Positions 13,893 through 20,605 of a DNA stretch of 20,605 nucleotides are shown one piece after another. The stretch is from an uncultured bacterium. GTDB lineage: Bacteria; Pseudomonadota; Alphaproteobacteria; SP197. Where the stretch lies: the NCBI GenBank assembly GCA_938014945.1, contig CALLQH010000150.1, positions 1 through 20,605 on the forward strand, written 5' to 3'. Both the position numbers and the translations under genes were made by a program. Under the pieces are notes generated by a model. The model was not told the DNA's origin. It saw only the letters and a program-made list of their open reading frames with translations, and did not search any database. Numbering within the stretch: the stretch's first letter is position 1; each line of letters starts with the position of its first letter.

Positions 13893-15211
13893 GTCTGCTC
13901 GACGAACACGGCAATCCCTATTCCACCGGCAATAGGGACGCGCTCGCCTCCTGGGAGCGGGCCGTCGCGCTCTACCAGACCTACAACGACGATCCCCTGC
14001 CGCTGGTGAACGCCGCGCTGGAGGCCGATCCCGATTTCGTCATGGGCCATTGCTTCCATGCCGCGACCAACCTTTCGGGCACCGACAAGGCTGGTCTCGT
14101 GGAAGTGCGCAAACGCATGGAGCGCCTGGGCGATCTGGCACCCAAGGCCAACGACCGCGAGCGCGGCCACATCGCGGCGATCGTCGCCTGGGCGGGCGGC
14201 GACTGGAAGAAAGCCGCGGCCTGCTGGGGTGCGGTGCTCGAATCCTTCCCGCGCGATGCCTTTGCCCTGCATCTGGTCCACAGCCTGGATTTCTTCCTGG
14301 GCGATCCGCGCATCCTGCGCGACCGCATCGCCCGTGTGCTGCCCCACTGGGACGCCAGCGTGCCCGGCCACGGCTATGTCGTCGGCATGCATGCCTTCGG
14401 TCTGGAGGAAGCGGGCGACTATCCCCGCGCCGAGGAGCGCGGCATGTATGCCGTGGAGCAGGACCCGCGCGACGCCTGGGCGGTCCACGCGGTGGCCCAT
14501 GTCTATGAGATGGAAGGCCGCCTGGAGGATGGTGTGGCCTGGCTCGACCGCACCTGGGGCGACTGGAGCGACGGCGTCTTTGCCGTCCACAACGCCTGGC
14601 ACAAGGCGCTTCTCCACGTCGACATGGGCCAGCACGAGGTGGCGCTCCACATCTACGACGAGATGCTGTTCCGCCCCGACAACGACTTCGTACAGGAATT
14701 GCTGGATGCCGCCAGCCTGCTCTGGCGCCTGGATCTTGCCGGCACCGACACGGGCGAGCGCTGGCAGGTGCTCGCACCCTGCTGGCGGCGCCGCACCGGC
14801 GACGGCAACTACGCCTTCAACGACATGCACACCATGATGGCGATGATCGCCACCGGCGACGAACTGGGCCAGGCCGACCTGCTGAAGACCATGGAGGCGG
14901 TCGCCCAGACCGAGGGCACCAACGCCATGATGACCCGGCGTGTCGGCCTGCCGGTGTGCCGCGGCCTGCAGGCCTTCGGCCGCCGCCGCTTCGACGACGC
15001 CGTGCGCCATCTCGCCCCGGTGCGCTACGACACCCACCTCTTCGGCGGCAGCCACGCCCAGCGCGATGTCATCGCGCTGACCCTCATGGAAGCGGCACTG
15101 GCGAGCGAGGACCTGACCCTGGCGCGCACCCTGGCCGCAGAGCGCTGGGCGCTGAAACCCTCCAGCCCCGCCAACCGGCGCTTCCTCTCCCGCGCGGGCC
15201 TGGCGCAGTAG
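13889..15211 (+). CDS. TTC38-like tetratricopeptide repeat protein
   Basis: A 440-residue soluble, all-helical protein with degenerate TPR-type repeats, similar in length and pattern to the TTC38 family shared by bacteria and animals. Helical pairs are visible around residues 18-55 (ALASWERAVALYQ), 90-115 (GHIAAIVAWAGGDWKKAAACW), 150-230 (HGYVVGMHAFGLEEAGDYPRAE followed by AVHAVAHVYEMEGR) and 240-275 (VHNAWHKALLHVDMGQHEVAL). There is no signal peptide or catalytic motif that I recognise. The family function is unknown; TPR surfaces usually bind other proteins. The ATGA overlap with the DUF427 gene implies coupled synthesis and possibly a shared pathway. The gene converges on the MFS gene, with a 12-base gap and only a weak 6-bp hairpin around the stop. 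Confidence 0.9.
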   Translation: MSLLDEHGNPYSTGNRDALASWERAVALYQTYNDDPLPLVNAALEADPDFVMGHCFHAATNLSGTDKAGLVEVRKRMERLGDLAPKANDRERGHIAAIVAWAGGDWKKAAACWGAVLESFPRDAFALHLVHSLDFFLGDPRILRDRIARVLPHWDASVPGHGYVVGMHAFGLEEAGDYPRAEERGMYAVEQDPRDAWAVHAVAHVYEMEGRLEDGVAWLDRTWGDWSDGVFAVHNAWHKALLHVDMGQHEVALHIYDEMLFRPDNDFVQELLDAASLLWRLDLAGTDTGERWQVLAPCWRRRTGDGNYAFNDMHTMMAMIATGDELGQADLLKTMEAVAQTEGTNAMMTRRVGLPVCRGLQAFGRRRFDDAVRHLAPVRYDTHLFGGSHAQRDVIALTLMEAALASEDLTLARTLAAERWALKPSSPANRRFLSRAGLAQ

Positions 15212-15223
15212 GCCGGCCCAGGC

Positions 15224-16375
15224 TCAGACCGATTGCCCGCCGGAGCGCATCCGCACGGCGATCAGCACCATGAAGGCAAAGGTCAGCGCCGCGCCCAGCA
15301 TCGGCATGCCGTCCGGCCCCGCCAGATCGATGGCGATGCCCGAAAGACCGGGGCCGACGACGCTGCCGGAGGCCCACAGGAACATGAAGCTGGTGGTGAC
15401 GCCGATCAGCGCGCCGCCCTCGAAGCGGCGGCCCATCTCGGTGAGCGCGATGGTGTAGAAGCTGCCCAGCCCCGCGCCCATCAGCCCCAACACCGGATAG
15501 ATCAGCACGGGATCGGCGATGGTCCAGGGCATGGCGACCAGCATGATGAGCGTCAGCGTCGCACCGACCATCATCAGCAGGCGCGCGGGAAAGTGGTCGG
15601 TGAGCCAGCCCATGGGAATCTGCGCCAGCATCGCGCCGATGACGAAGATGGCCAGCATGCTTTCGGCCATGTCGGCGCTGAGTTCCTTGCGCAGGCCGTA
15701 GACCGGCAGCAGGGAAAGGGTGGCGCTGTCGATCAGGCCGAACATCAGGCCGGCGATCATCAGGCCCGGCGCGATCTTCAGGAAATGCAGGATGCGCGCC
15801 TTTGATTCGCCGAGCCGCGTCTTGATCGCCGGGCCCGCGATCAGCAGCGGCGCCAGGCCAAACAGCACGATCGCGGTGCCGATGTAGAGCGGCCACCAGG
15901 TATCGGTGCCCAGCACGCCGAGCAGCAGCGGACCGACGGCGAAACCGCCGTGCTGGAAAAATCCGGTGATGCCGATGATGCGCCCGCGCTTCTCTTCCGG
16001 GGCGAGCTGGTTGATCCAGACATCGCCTGCGGTCCACACCAGTTCGGAGGAAAGACCGAGCAGGAAGCGGATCGGGAACCACAGCCAGACATTGGGGAAG
16101 ATCGGCAGCAGGGCGAGCGAGACCGCAACACCCGCCAGGCCCCCCGCGATCACCCGCTTGGTGCCGAAACGCGCCATCAGGCGGGGCCCGAGGAAGGCGA
16201 GGAACATTACCGCGACCATCTGCACAGCGGCCGAAAGCCCGTTGAGCCAGGGGTCGACGCCCTGATGCTCCAGCACAAGCGCCAGATAGGGCAGCGTCAG
16301 ACCCATGGTCACCGTCACCGCGATGGTGCTGGCGATGCAGGCGACGATGCCGCGCAGCCGCTCCTTCTCCGTCAT
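15224..16375 (-). CDS. MFS transporter
   Basis: A 383-residue inner-membrane transporter with about 12 hydrophobic helices in two halves of six, joined by a charged loop near residues 185-200 (KTRLGESKARI). The loop after helix 2 (GPRLMARFGTKRV) is a degenerate version of MFS motif A, and EEKRGRIIGITGFFQHGG precedes helix 5. Length and pattern suit a small drug- or metabolite-type MFS carrier; direction and substrate are unknown. ATG 16375 is preferred because GGGGAG ends 8 bases upstream, whereas the in-frame GTG at 16384 would leave no spacing. It diverges from the NUDIX gene across a 133-base region and converges with the TPR gene. Confidence 0.92.
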   Translation of the reverse strand: MTEKERLRGIVACIASTIAVTVTMGLTLPYLALVLEHQGVDPWLNGLSAAVQMVAVMFLAFLGPRLMARFGTKRVIAGGLAGVAVSLALLPIFPNVWLWFPIRFLLGLSSELVWTAGDVWINQLAPEEKRGRIIGITGFFQHGGFAVGPLLLGVLGTDTWWPLYIGTAIVLFGLAPLLIAGPAIKTRLGESKARILHFLKIAPGLMIAGLMFGLIDSATLSLLPVYGLRKELSADMAESMLAIFVIGAMLAQIPMGWLTDHFPARLLMMVGATLTLIMLVAMPWTIADPVLIYPVLGLMGAGLGSFYTIALTEMGRRFEGGALIGVTTSFMFLWASGSVVGPGLSGIAIDLAGPDGMPMLGAALTFAFMVLIAVRMRSGGQSV

Positions 16376-16435
16376 GTCCTTCACTCCCCTGTATCTGCTC
16401 TATGCCGGGGGGCGAGTCGGGGCAAGTCAGGCCCT

Positions 16436-16452
16436 CTCATGGCAGGCATGAG
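16436..16452. promoter_or_regulatory. inverted repeat in the MFS/NUDIX divergent region
   Basis: CTCATG-GCAGG-CATGAG has perfect 6-base arms and a 5-base spacer, near the middle of the 133-base divergent gap. It could be a dimeric regulator site. GGCC on both sides lets it extend as an RNA hairpin with a bulge. The rest of the gap holds only weak promoter-like matches, such as TTGCCC and TAGAGC 17 bases apart on the minus strand. Confidence 0.3.
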
Positions 16453-16508
16453 GCCTTCTAATCCCGCGGGTTTTGCAACGCGGCGGCCCCGCGGTGTATG
16501 GGAGCGCC

Positions 16509-16976
16509 ATGAACGACACGCGCGACATTCCCCAGTTCGGCACGGCCATGCCCGGCCTGATTTACGGCGAACGTCCCAGCGCCTATGGCGTGGCGGTCAA
16601 CAGCGCAGGGCGGGTGCTGGTCTGCCGCCGTTCGCGCGGCCGCATCCTGCTGCCGGGCGGCGGCCTGCACGCCGGGGAGAGCCCGCAGGAGGCCATGGTC
16701 CGCGAGGTTGCCGAGGAGACCGCCCACCGCGTCCTTGACGCCAGCCCCATCGGCTGTGCGCGGCAGTACCACAGCCACCGCATCAGCAAGCCGCCGGTCA
16801 ACAAGTTCTGCCACTTCTTTGCCATTGCCGTGGACCACGACCCGCTGATCCTTTCCGAGGAGGATCATCAGGCGGTCTGGCTCTCGCCCCACGATCTGGT
16901 TTCCAGCCTGACCTTCGAGAGCCATCGCTGGGCCCTGGAGCGCCACTTCGGACAGCGCCGCAACACGCGCGGTTGA
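16509..16976 (+). CDS. NUDIX hydrolase
   Basis: A 155-residue NUDIX protein, cleaving nucleoside diphosphates linked to another group with Mg2+ bound by the Nudix box. The box runs from G51 through E57 to REVAEE (65-70), matching G-x5-E-x7-RE-U-x-EE. The final conserved Gly is Ala72 (EETAHRV) and the following hydrophobic position is His. The catalytic Glu residues are all present, so activity is expected. The core strand AYGVAVNSAGRVLVCRR precedes the box. A GGAG sits 4 bases before the ATG; an in-frame ATG at 16473 is less supported. It is followed 52 bases later by the DMFase-like gene. NUDIX substrates are not predictable from the box alone. Confidence 0.92.
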   Translation: MNDTRDIPQFGTAMPGLIYGERPSAYGVAVNSAGRVLVCRRSRGRILLPGGGLHAGESPQEAMVREVAEETAHRVLDASPIGCARQYHSHRISKPPVNKFCHFFAIAVDHDPLILSEEDHQAVWLSPHDLVSSLTFESHRWALERHFGQRRNTRG

Positions 16977-17028
16977 AGCGCGCGCACCCTCGGGGCAGGC
17001 TCGACCCGAAACGACGGGGATGAGAGCC

Positions 17029-19275
17029 ATGCGCACCAAGACGCTTGCCGGATATGCCGATGCCATTTCGGTGCAGCCGGGCGACACCATTGCCTTCAAG
17101 GTGAGCTGCGATCCCGGCCCCGACCGCTTTCAGGCGACACTGGTGCGCATGATCTCCGCCGACGACCAGCCGGGCGGACCGGGGTATCGCGACGAGGTGC
17201 TCGATGTCGCCGCCAACGGCAGCTATCGGGCGCGCCACCAGCCGGTCCATCCCGGCAGCTACGGCAGGCTCGACCATCATCCCGCCTTCGACGATCTCGA
17301 AAGCTTCACCCTGCAGGTGCTGTTCCGGCCGACGACGCCGGAGGCGCCGTGGAAGTCCATCGTCTCGAAGTTCGACGAATCGGTCGAACACGGCTTCGGC
17401 CTCTTCACCAACGGCGACGGCCATGCCTGTTTCTTCGTCGGCGACGGGCGCGACCACACCACGGTCCATGCCGTCGCGCCCGAGCCGCTGATCGCGCGCC
17501 AGTGGTACCTGCTGTCGGGAAGCTGGAACGCCGACACGAAGGAAATCCGCATCGTCCAGCGCATGGTGCATCCCGTGGCGACGATCCCCGCGCGCTGCGA
17601 GGCAAGCGCCGATGCCTCCGCGATCACCGACGTGCGCAATCCCGATGCCGCCTTCCTGGCCGGCGCCTACAACAACCGCAACACGGACGGCTGGTTTCCC
17701 GGCGGCCATGTCAACGGCAAGCTGGAGCGCCCCGTGCTGACCCGCGGCCTGCTCTCGGACGACGAAGTGCTGGCGCTCTCGGCCGGACCCGTGCCCGCGG
17801 CGCTGAAGGACCGCGTCGTGCTCGCCTGGGACTTCTCCATCGACATCCCCACCGACCGGCTGGCCGACATCTCCGGCAACGGCCTCGACGGCACCGCCGT
17901 CAACCTGCCGATCCGCGCCCTGACCGGGCACAACTGGGACGGCAGCCAGCACCGCTGGACCGACGATCCCGCCCAGTGGGGCGCGATCCATGTGGTGCAG
18001 GACGCGCTCTACGACTGCGGCTGGCAGACCGACGTCGAGGCCACCATCCCGCCGGGCACGAAGAGCGGCCTATATGCCGCCAAGCTGGAGCGCGAAGGCA
18101 GCGAGCCCTATTTCATCCCCTTCGTGGTGCGCCCGCCCAAGGGCAAGACCAGCGCCCGGCTCTGCGTCGTCTTTCCCGATGCCAGCTATCTCGCCTACGC
18201 CAACTTCGAGGAGGTCTTCGACTCCGGCTTCGACTACCAGTATTTCCGCACCGCCCAACTGGGCGTCGACGACCTGCAGCAGAACGCCCATCCCGAATAC
18301 GGCGTCTCCATGTACGGCTTCCACGACGACGGCACCGGGCCGCACTACAGCTCGCGCCTGCGCCCGGTCGCCAACCTGTCGCCGACCCACGAATCCCTCT
18401 GGCAGCTTTCGGCCGACATGCATCTCATCGCCTGGCTGGAGCACGAGGGCATCGCCTACGACATGATCTGCGACGAGGACATCGATCGCGAGGGCGCCGA
18501 CCTTCTGGCGCAGTGGCCCTGCGTGATGACCATGAGCCATCCCGAATACACCTCGACGCGCATGCACGATGCCTACACCGGCTTCTGCGCCCGGGGCGGG
18601 CGGCTGATGTACATGGGCGGCAACGGCTTCTACTGGCGCGTCGCCTACCGCGACGACAAGCCCGGCGTCATCGAGATGCGCCGGGCCGAGGACGGCATGC
18701 GGAGCTGGATCGCCGAACCCGGCGAATACTACATGAGCTTCACCGGCGAGATGGGCGGCCTGTGGTGGCGCGCCGGACGCACGCCGCAGTCGCTGGTCGG
18801 CAACGGTTTCATCGGCCAGGGCTTCGACGTCTCCAGCCCCTACCGGCGCAACCCCGAGAGCCATGATCCCCGCGCCGCCTGGATCTTCGACGGCATCGAG
18901 GGCGATATCGTCGGCGACTTCGGCCTGCTGGGCGGCGGCGCCGCCGGCTGGGAACTGGACGCGGCGGATGCCAAACGCGGGACGCCGCCCCATGCGCTGG
19001 CCGTCGCCAGCTCCTTCGATCACAGCGAGGCGGTCATGTTCGTGGTCGAGGAGATCGGCCACATGCATCCCATGATCACCGGCCCCCTGCAGCCCGCGCT
19101 CAAGGCCGACATGATGTTCTTCGAGACGGCGAACGGCGGCGCGGTCTTCTCCACCGGCTCCATCGCCTATGTCTCGGCCCTGCCCTGCAACGGCTTCGAC
19201 AACAACATCGTGCGGCTCACCGGCAACGTGGTGCGCCGCTTCTGCGATCCCGCACCCTTCCCCGTGGCGGGCTGA
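17029..19275 (+). CDS. N,N-dimethylformamidase-type large subunit (DMFase beta-like)
   Basis: A 748-residue protein resembling the large subunit of dimethylformamidase, which hydrolyses the amide bond of N,N-dimethylformamide with a mononuclear iron. The order is: an N-terminal beta domain (GYADAISVQPGDTIAFKVS), a LamG/concanavalin-like domain from about residue 83 to 295, and a glutamine-amidotransferase-like C-terminal half. By position against the Paracoccus enzyme (Y399, Y440, E521, recalled), the iron ligands would be Y387 (ASYLAYAN), Y429 (GVSMYGFHDDG) and E506 (SHPEYTS), with H504 beside the last. No small-subunit gene is next to it. ATG 17029 is favoured because GGGGA ends 8 bases upstream; ATG 17020 would leave no spacing. 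True substrate is uncertain; many homologues exist without known DMF use. Confidence 0.88.
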   Translation: MRTKTLAGYADAISVQPGDTIAFKVSCDPGPDRFQATLVRMISADDQPGGPGYRDEVLDVAANGSYRARHQPVHPGSYGRLDHHPAFDDLESFTLQVLFRPTTPEAPWKSIVSKFDESVEHGFGLFTNGDGHACFFVGDGRDHTTVHAVAPEPLIARQWYLLSGSWNADTKEIRIVQRMVHPVATIPARCEASADASAITDVRNPDAAFLAGAYNNRNTDGWFPGGHVNGKLERPVLTRGLLSDDEVLALSAGPVPAALKDRVVLAWDFSIDIPTDRLADISGNGLDGTAVNLPIRALTGHNWDGSQHRWTDDPAQWGAIHVVQDALYDCGWQTDVEATIPPGTKSGLYAAKLEREGSEPYFIPFVVRPPKGKTSARLCVVFPDASYLAYANFEEVFDSGFDYQYFRTAQLGVDDLQQNAHPEYGVSMYGFHDDGTGPHYSSRLRPVANLSPTHESLWQLSADMHLIAWLEHEGIAYDMICDEDIDREGADLLAQWPCVMTMSHPEYTSTRMHDAYTGFCARGGRLMYMGGNGFYWRVAYRDDKPGVIEMRRAEDGMRSWIAEPGEYYMSFTGEMGGLWWRAGRTPQSLVGNGFIGQGFDVSSPYRRNPESHDPRAAWIFDGIEGDIVGDFGLLGGGAAGWELDAADAKRGTPPHALAVASSFDHSEAVMFVVEEIGHMHPMITGPLQPALKADMMFFETANGGAVFSTGSIAYVSALPCNGFDNNIVRLTGNVVRRFCDPAPFPVAG

Positions 19276-19279
19276 GCGC

Positions 19280-19825
19280 ATGCGCCACGCCCTGTGCCTT
19301 CTTGCTCTGCTGTTGCTCGCGCCCGTCGTGGCGCAGGCGGCCGGCGGCATGGAGGACGATGACGACGACCATCAGGCCTTCAACGATGTCGAGCTGTTCT
19401 CCGTCGTCTACGACTATGCCTTCGGCAGCCCGGCGACCAGCCTGGGCCTGACCTGCGCGGGCACCTCGGGCAATGCCGATCCGCTGGACGAAACCGAACG
19501 CGCCCGCCTCAACGCCCGCTACGGCGCGCCGACGGCGAACTGGCAGGGTTTCGTGCCCCTGTCGGTGTGTCAGCAGCTGCGCCACGAGGCGACCGAGGAC
19601 GGCCCCGCCTACACCGAACTCGTCAACACCGGCACGCCCGCGGCCTTTGCCGGCCACGACAACGTCCACCTGTTCACCATGACCCGCTTCTGCGGCATCG
19701 GCTGCGGCAGCATCGACCACATGACCGTGCTCGAGGAAGCCGGCCGCTACCGCCCCATCTGGGGCATCCCCCGGATCGACGCCTCCGGCATCATCGTCTT
19801 CGACAACATCGAGCAGAAACCCTGA
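19280..19825 (+). CDS. secreted hypothetical protein, acidic N-terminus, four cysteines
   Basis: A 181-residue protein that I do not recognise. A clear signal peptide (MRHALCLLALLLLAPVVAQA) should be cut after A20, with no lipobox Cys at +1. The mature chain begins with an Asp cluster (MEDDDDDHQ), then a globular part with C59, C97, C138 and C142 (FCGIGCG) that could form two disulfides in the periplasm. HDN and DHM segments add possible metal ligands. It starts only 4 bases after the DMFase-like stop, so it is surely cotranscribed with it. It is not the DMFase small subunit, which is a shorter cytosolic protein. It ends at a hairpin that also serves the converging dehydratase gene. Confidence 0.82.
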   Translation: MRHALCLLALLLLAPVVAQAAGGMEDDDDDHQAFNDVELFSVVYDYAFGSPATSLGLTCAGTSGNADPLDETERARLNARYGAPTANWQGFVPLSVCQQLRHEATEDGPAYTELVNTGTPAAFAGHDNVHLFTMTRFCGIGCGSIDHMTVLEEAGRYRPIWGIPRIDASGIIVFDNIEQKP

Positions 19826-19862
19826 GGCCCGCCCGCCGCGTCTCCGCGTGCCCAAGCCTCAG
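19822..19862. terminator. hairpin shared by two converging genes
   Basis: CTGAGGC (19822-19828) and GCCTCAG (19856-19862) form a perfect 7-bp stem, with an inner CGCG-TCTC-CGCG pairing. The stem contains both stop codons of the converging genes, the secreted protein on plus and the dehydratase on minus. It may act as a bidirectional terminator, though no T tract follows on either strand. Confidence 0.4.
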
Positions 19863-20605
19863 TGCGAGTTGCGCGGCTCGTGGGTGCGAACCTTCTGGAA
19901 GGCCGTGGCGAAGTCGAAGCACATGCCGGTGTTGAGCGGCCCCACCTTCTCCCGGTAGAGCGCCTGCCAGGGCGTCTGGCTCTCGGGCACCTCCATGGTG
20001 GCAGCGCGCGCTTCCCACTCCTCCTGCGGCACGATGGCGTTGGCCGTGCGCTTGTTGAGGTCGATGACCAGCTTGTCGCCCGTGCGCAGCCGCGCCAGCC
20101 CGCCGCCGGCTGCGGCCTCGGGTGCGGCATTGAGGATCGACGGCGCGTTCGAGGTGCCGGACTGGCGGCCGTCGCCCATGGTCGGCAGTTCGCGGATGCC
20201 CTCGCGGATCAGCCGGTCGGGCGGCTGCATGTTGACCACCTCCGCCGCGCCGGGATGACCGATGGGCCCCGCCCCGCGCACCACCAGGATGGAGTTGGCG
20301 TCGCACGGCAGGTCGGGATCGTTGATGCGCGCGCGGTAGTCCTCCGCGCCGTCGAAGACCACCGCCGTGCCCTCCATCACGTTCTCGCGGCCGGGCACCT
20401 CCAGCCAGGCCTTGCGGAAGGCCTCCGAGATCACGGAGGTCTTCATGATCGCGCCGTCGAAGAGATTGCCCGAGAGCACCAGGAACCCGGCATGTTCCTT
20501 CAGCGGCCTGTCGAAGGGCCGGATGACGTCGCCGTCCGGCGCCGGCGCCTCGGCGACGTTCTCGGCGAGCGTCCGGCCCGTCACCGTGGTCGCAGGATCA
20601 AGCAG
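19859..20605 (-). CDS. IlvD/Edd family dehydratase, C-terminal part (5' end outside window)
   Basis: The last 248 residues of a dehydratase related to dihydroxy-acid dehydratase and phosphogluconate/sugar-acid dehydratases; the frame is open to the window edge. Conserved C-terminal features are GNLFDGAIMKTSVIS, the segment VMEGTAVVFDGAEDY, LVVRGAGPIGHPG, and the active-site loop MGDGRQSGTSNAPSILNA followed by AAAGGGLARLRTGD. These enzymes use a 2Fe-2S or 4Fe-4S cluster whose Cys ligands lie in the missing N-terminal part. The GDGRQSGTS form is more like the sugar-acid-type subgroup than IlvD itself (DGRMSGTSFG, recalled). With the SDR and FAH genes 13 kb away it could serve a non-phosphorylative sugar-acid route, but that link is speculative. 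Confidence 0.88.
   Translation of the reverse strand: MLDPATTVTGRTLAENVAEAPAPDGDVIRPFDRPLKEHAGFLVLSGNLFDGAIMKTSVISEAFRKAWLEVPGRENVMEGTAVVFDGAEDYRARINDPDLPCDANSILVVRGAGPIGHPGAAEVVNMQPPDRLIREGIRELPTMGDGRQSGTSNAPSILNAAPEAAAGGGLARLRTGDKLVIDLNKRTANAIVPQEEWEARAATMEVPESQTPWQALYREKVGPLNTGMCFDFATAFQKVRTHEPRNSH

Noticed and set aside
15198..15223. GCCTGG/CCAGGC hairpin at the converging TPR and MFS genes
   Set aside because: Short stem with a 14-base loop and no T tract; too weak to call a terminator.
16509..16976. NUDIX gene as the missing small subunit of the DMFase-like protein
   Set aside because: It has a clear Nudix box and belongs to a different family from the DMFase small subunit.
19280..19825. 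Secreted protein as the DMFase small subunit
   Set aside because: It is longer, carries a signal peptide and shows no similarity that I can recall to the small subunit.
1..20605. Mobile elements, CRISPR arrays, tRNA or phage genes
   Set aside because: No transposase, integrase, long direct repeats, evenly spaced repeats or tRNA cloverleaf were seen on either strand, and composition is even throughout.

Overview
The window is GC-rich (roughly two thirds G+C by eye), densely packed and bacterial. Genes are separated by short gaps or 4-base start/stop overlaps, GTG starts are common, and codon use is uniform. Gene content (DUF4159 protein next to a VWA-like membrane protein, BetI-type TetR regulator, several Rieske and SDR enzymes, TTC38-like TPR protein, DMFase-like protein, IlvD/Edd dehydratase) suggests a free-living alphaproteobacterium with broad catabolic ability, perhaps Rhodospirillales-like. 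That placement is inference. I see no tRNA, rRNA, insertion sequence, CRISPR array or phage gene. No gene-free stretch exceeds about 140 bases.

Layout. (1) 3-3787, plus: the C-terminal part of a DUF4159 membrane protein and an overlapping VWA-like membrane protein, the end of a cell-envelope operon that begins outside the window. (2) 3852-7018, plus: M17 aminopeptidase, NAD-type SDR and fumarylacetoacetate-hydrolase-family enzyme. (3) 7032-12704: a divergent oxidative catabolic island. The minus operon is tetR, Rieske oxygenase, cytochrome P450, SDR; the plus operon is a second Rieske oxygenase and a GST. Both leave one 107-bp control region. (4) 12777-15211, plus: a CsbD stress protein behind a possible EcfG-type promoter, then a tandem-DUF427 protein overlapping a TTC38-like TPR protein. 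(5) 15224-16375, minus: MFS transporter. (6) 16509-19825, plus: NUDIX hydrolase, a stand-alone N,N-dimethylformamidase-type large subunit and a small secreted protein. (7) 19859-20605, minus: the C-terminal part of an IlvD/Edd dehydratase, cut by the window end.

How it works together. The most coherent unit is the island at 7.0-12.7 kb. Its SDR has the catalytic spacing and long insertion of 3-alpha-hydroxysteroid dehydrogenase, its P450 resembles the CYP125/CYP124/CYP142 steroid-oxidising group, and both Rieske proteins carry Glu rather than Asp at the bridging position. A TetR regulator is the first gene of one arm. I read this as a regulated pathway for a hydrophobic, possibly steroid- or terpenoid-like, substrate. 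No ferredoxin or reductase is encoded in the window, so electrons must come from elsewhere. The second notable element is the DMFase-like protein, which keeps the predicted 2-Tyr/1-Glu iron site but lacks a neighbouring small-subunit gene.
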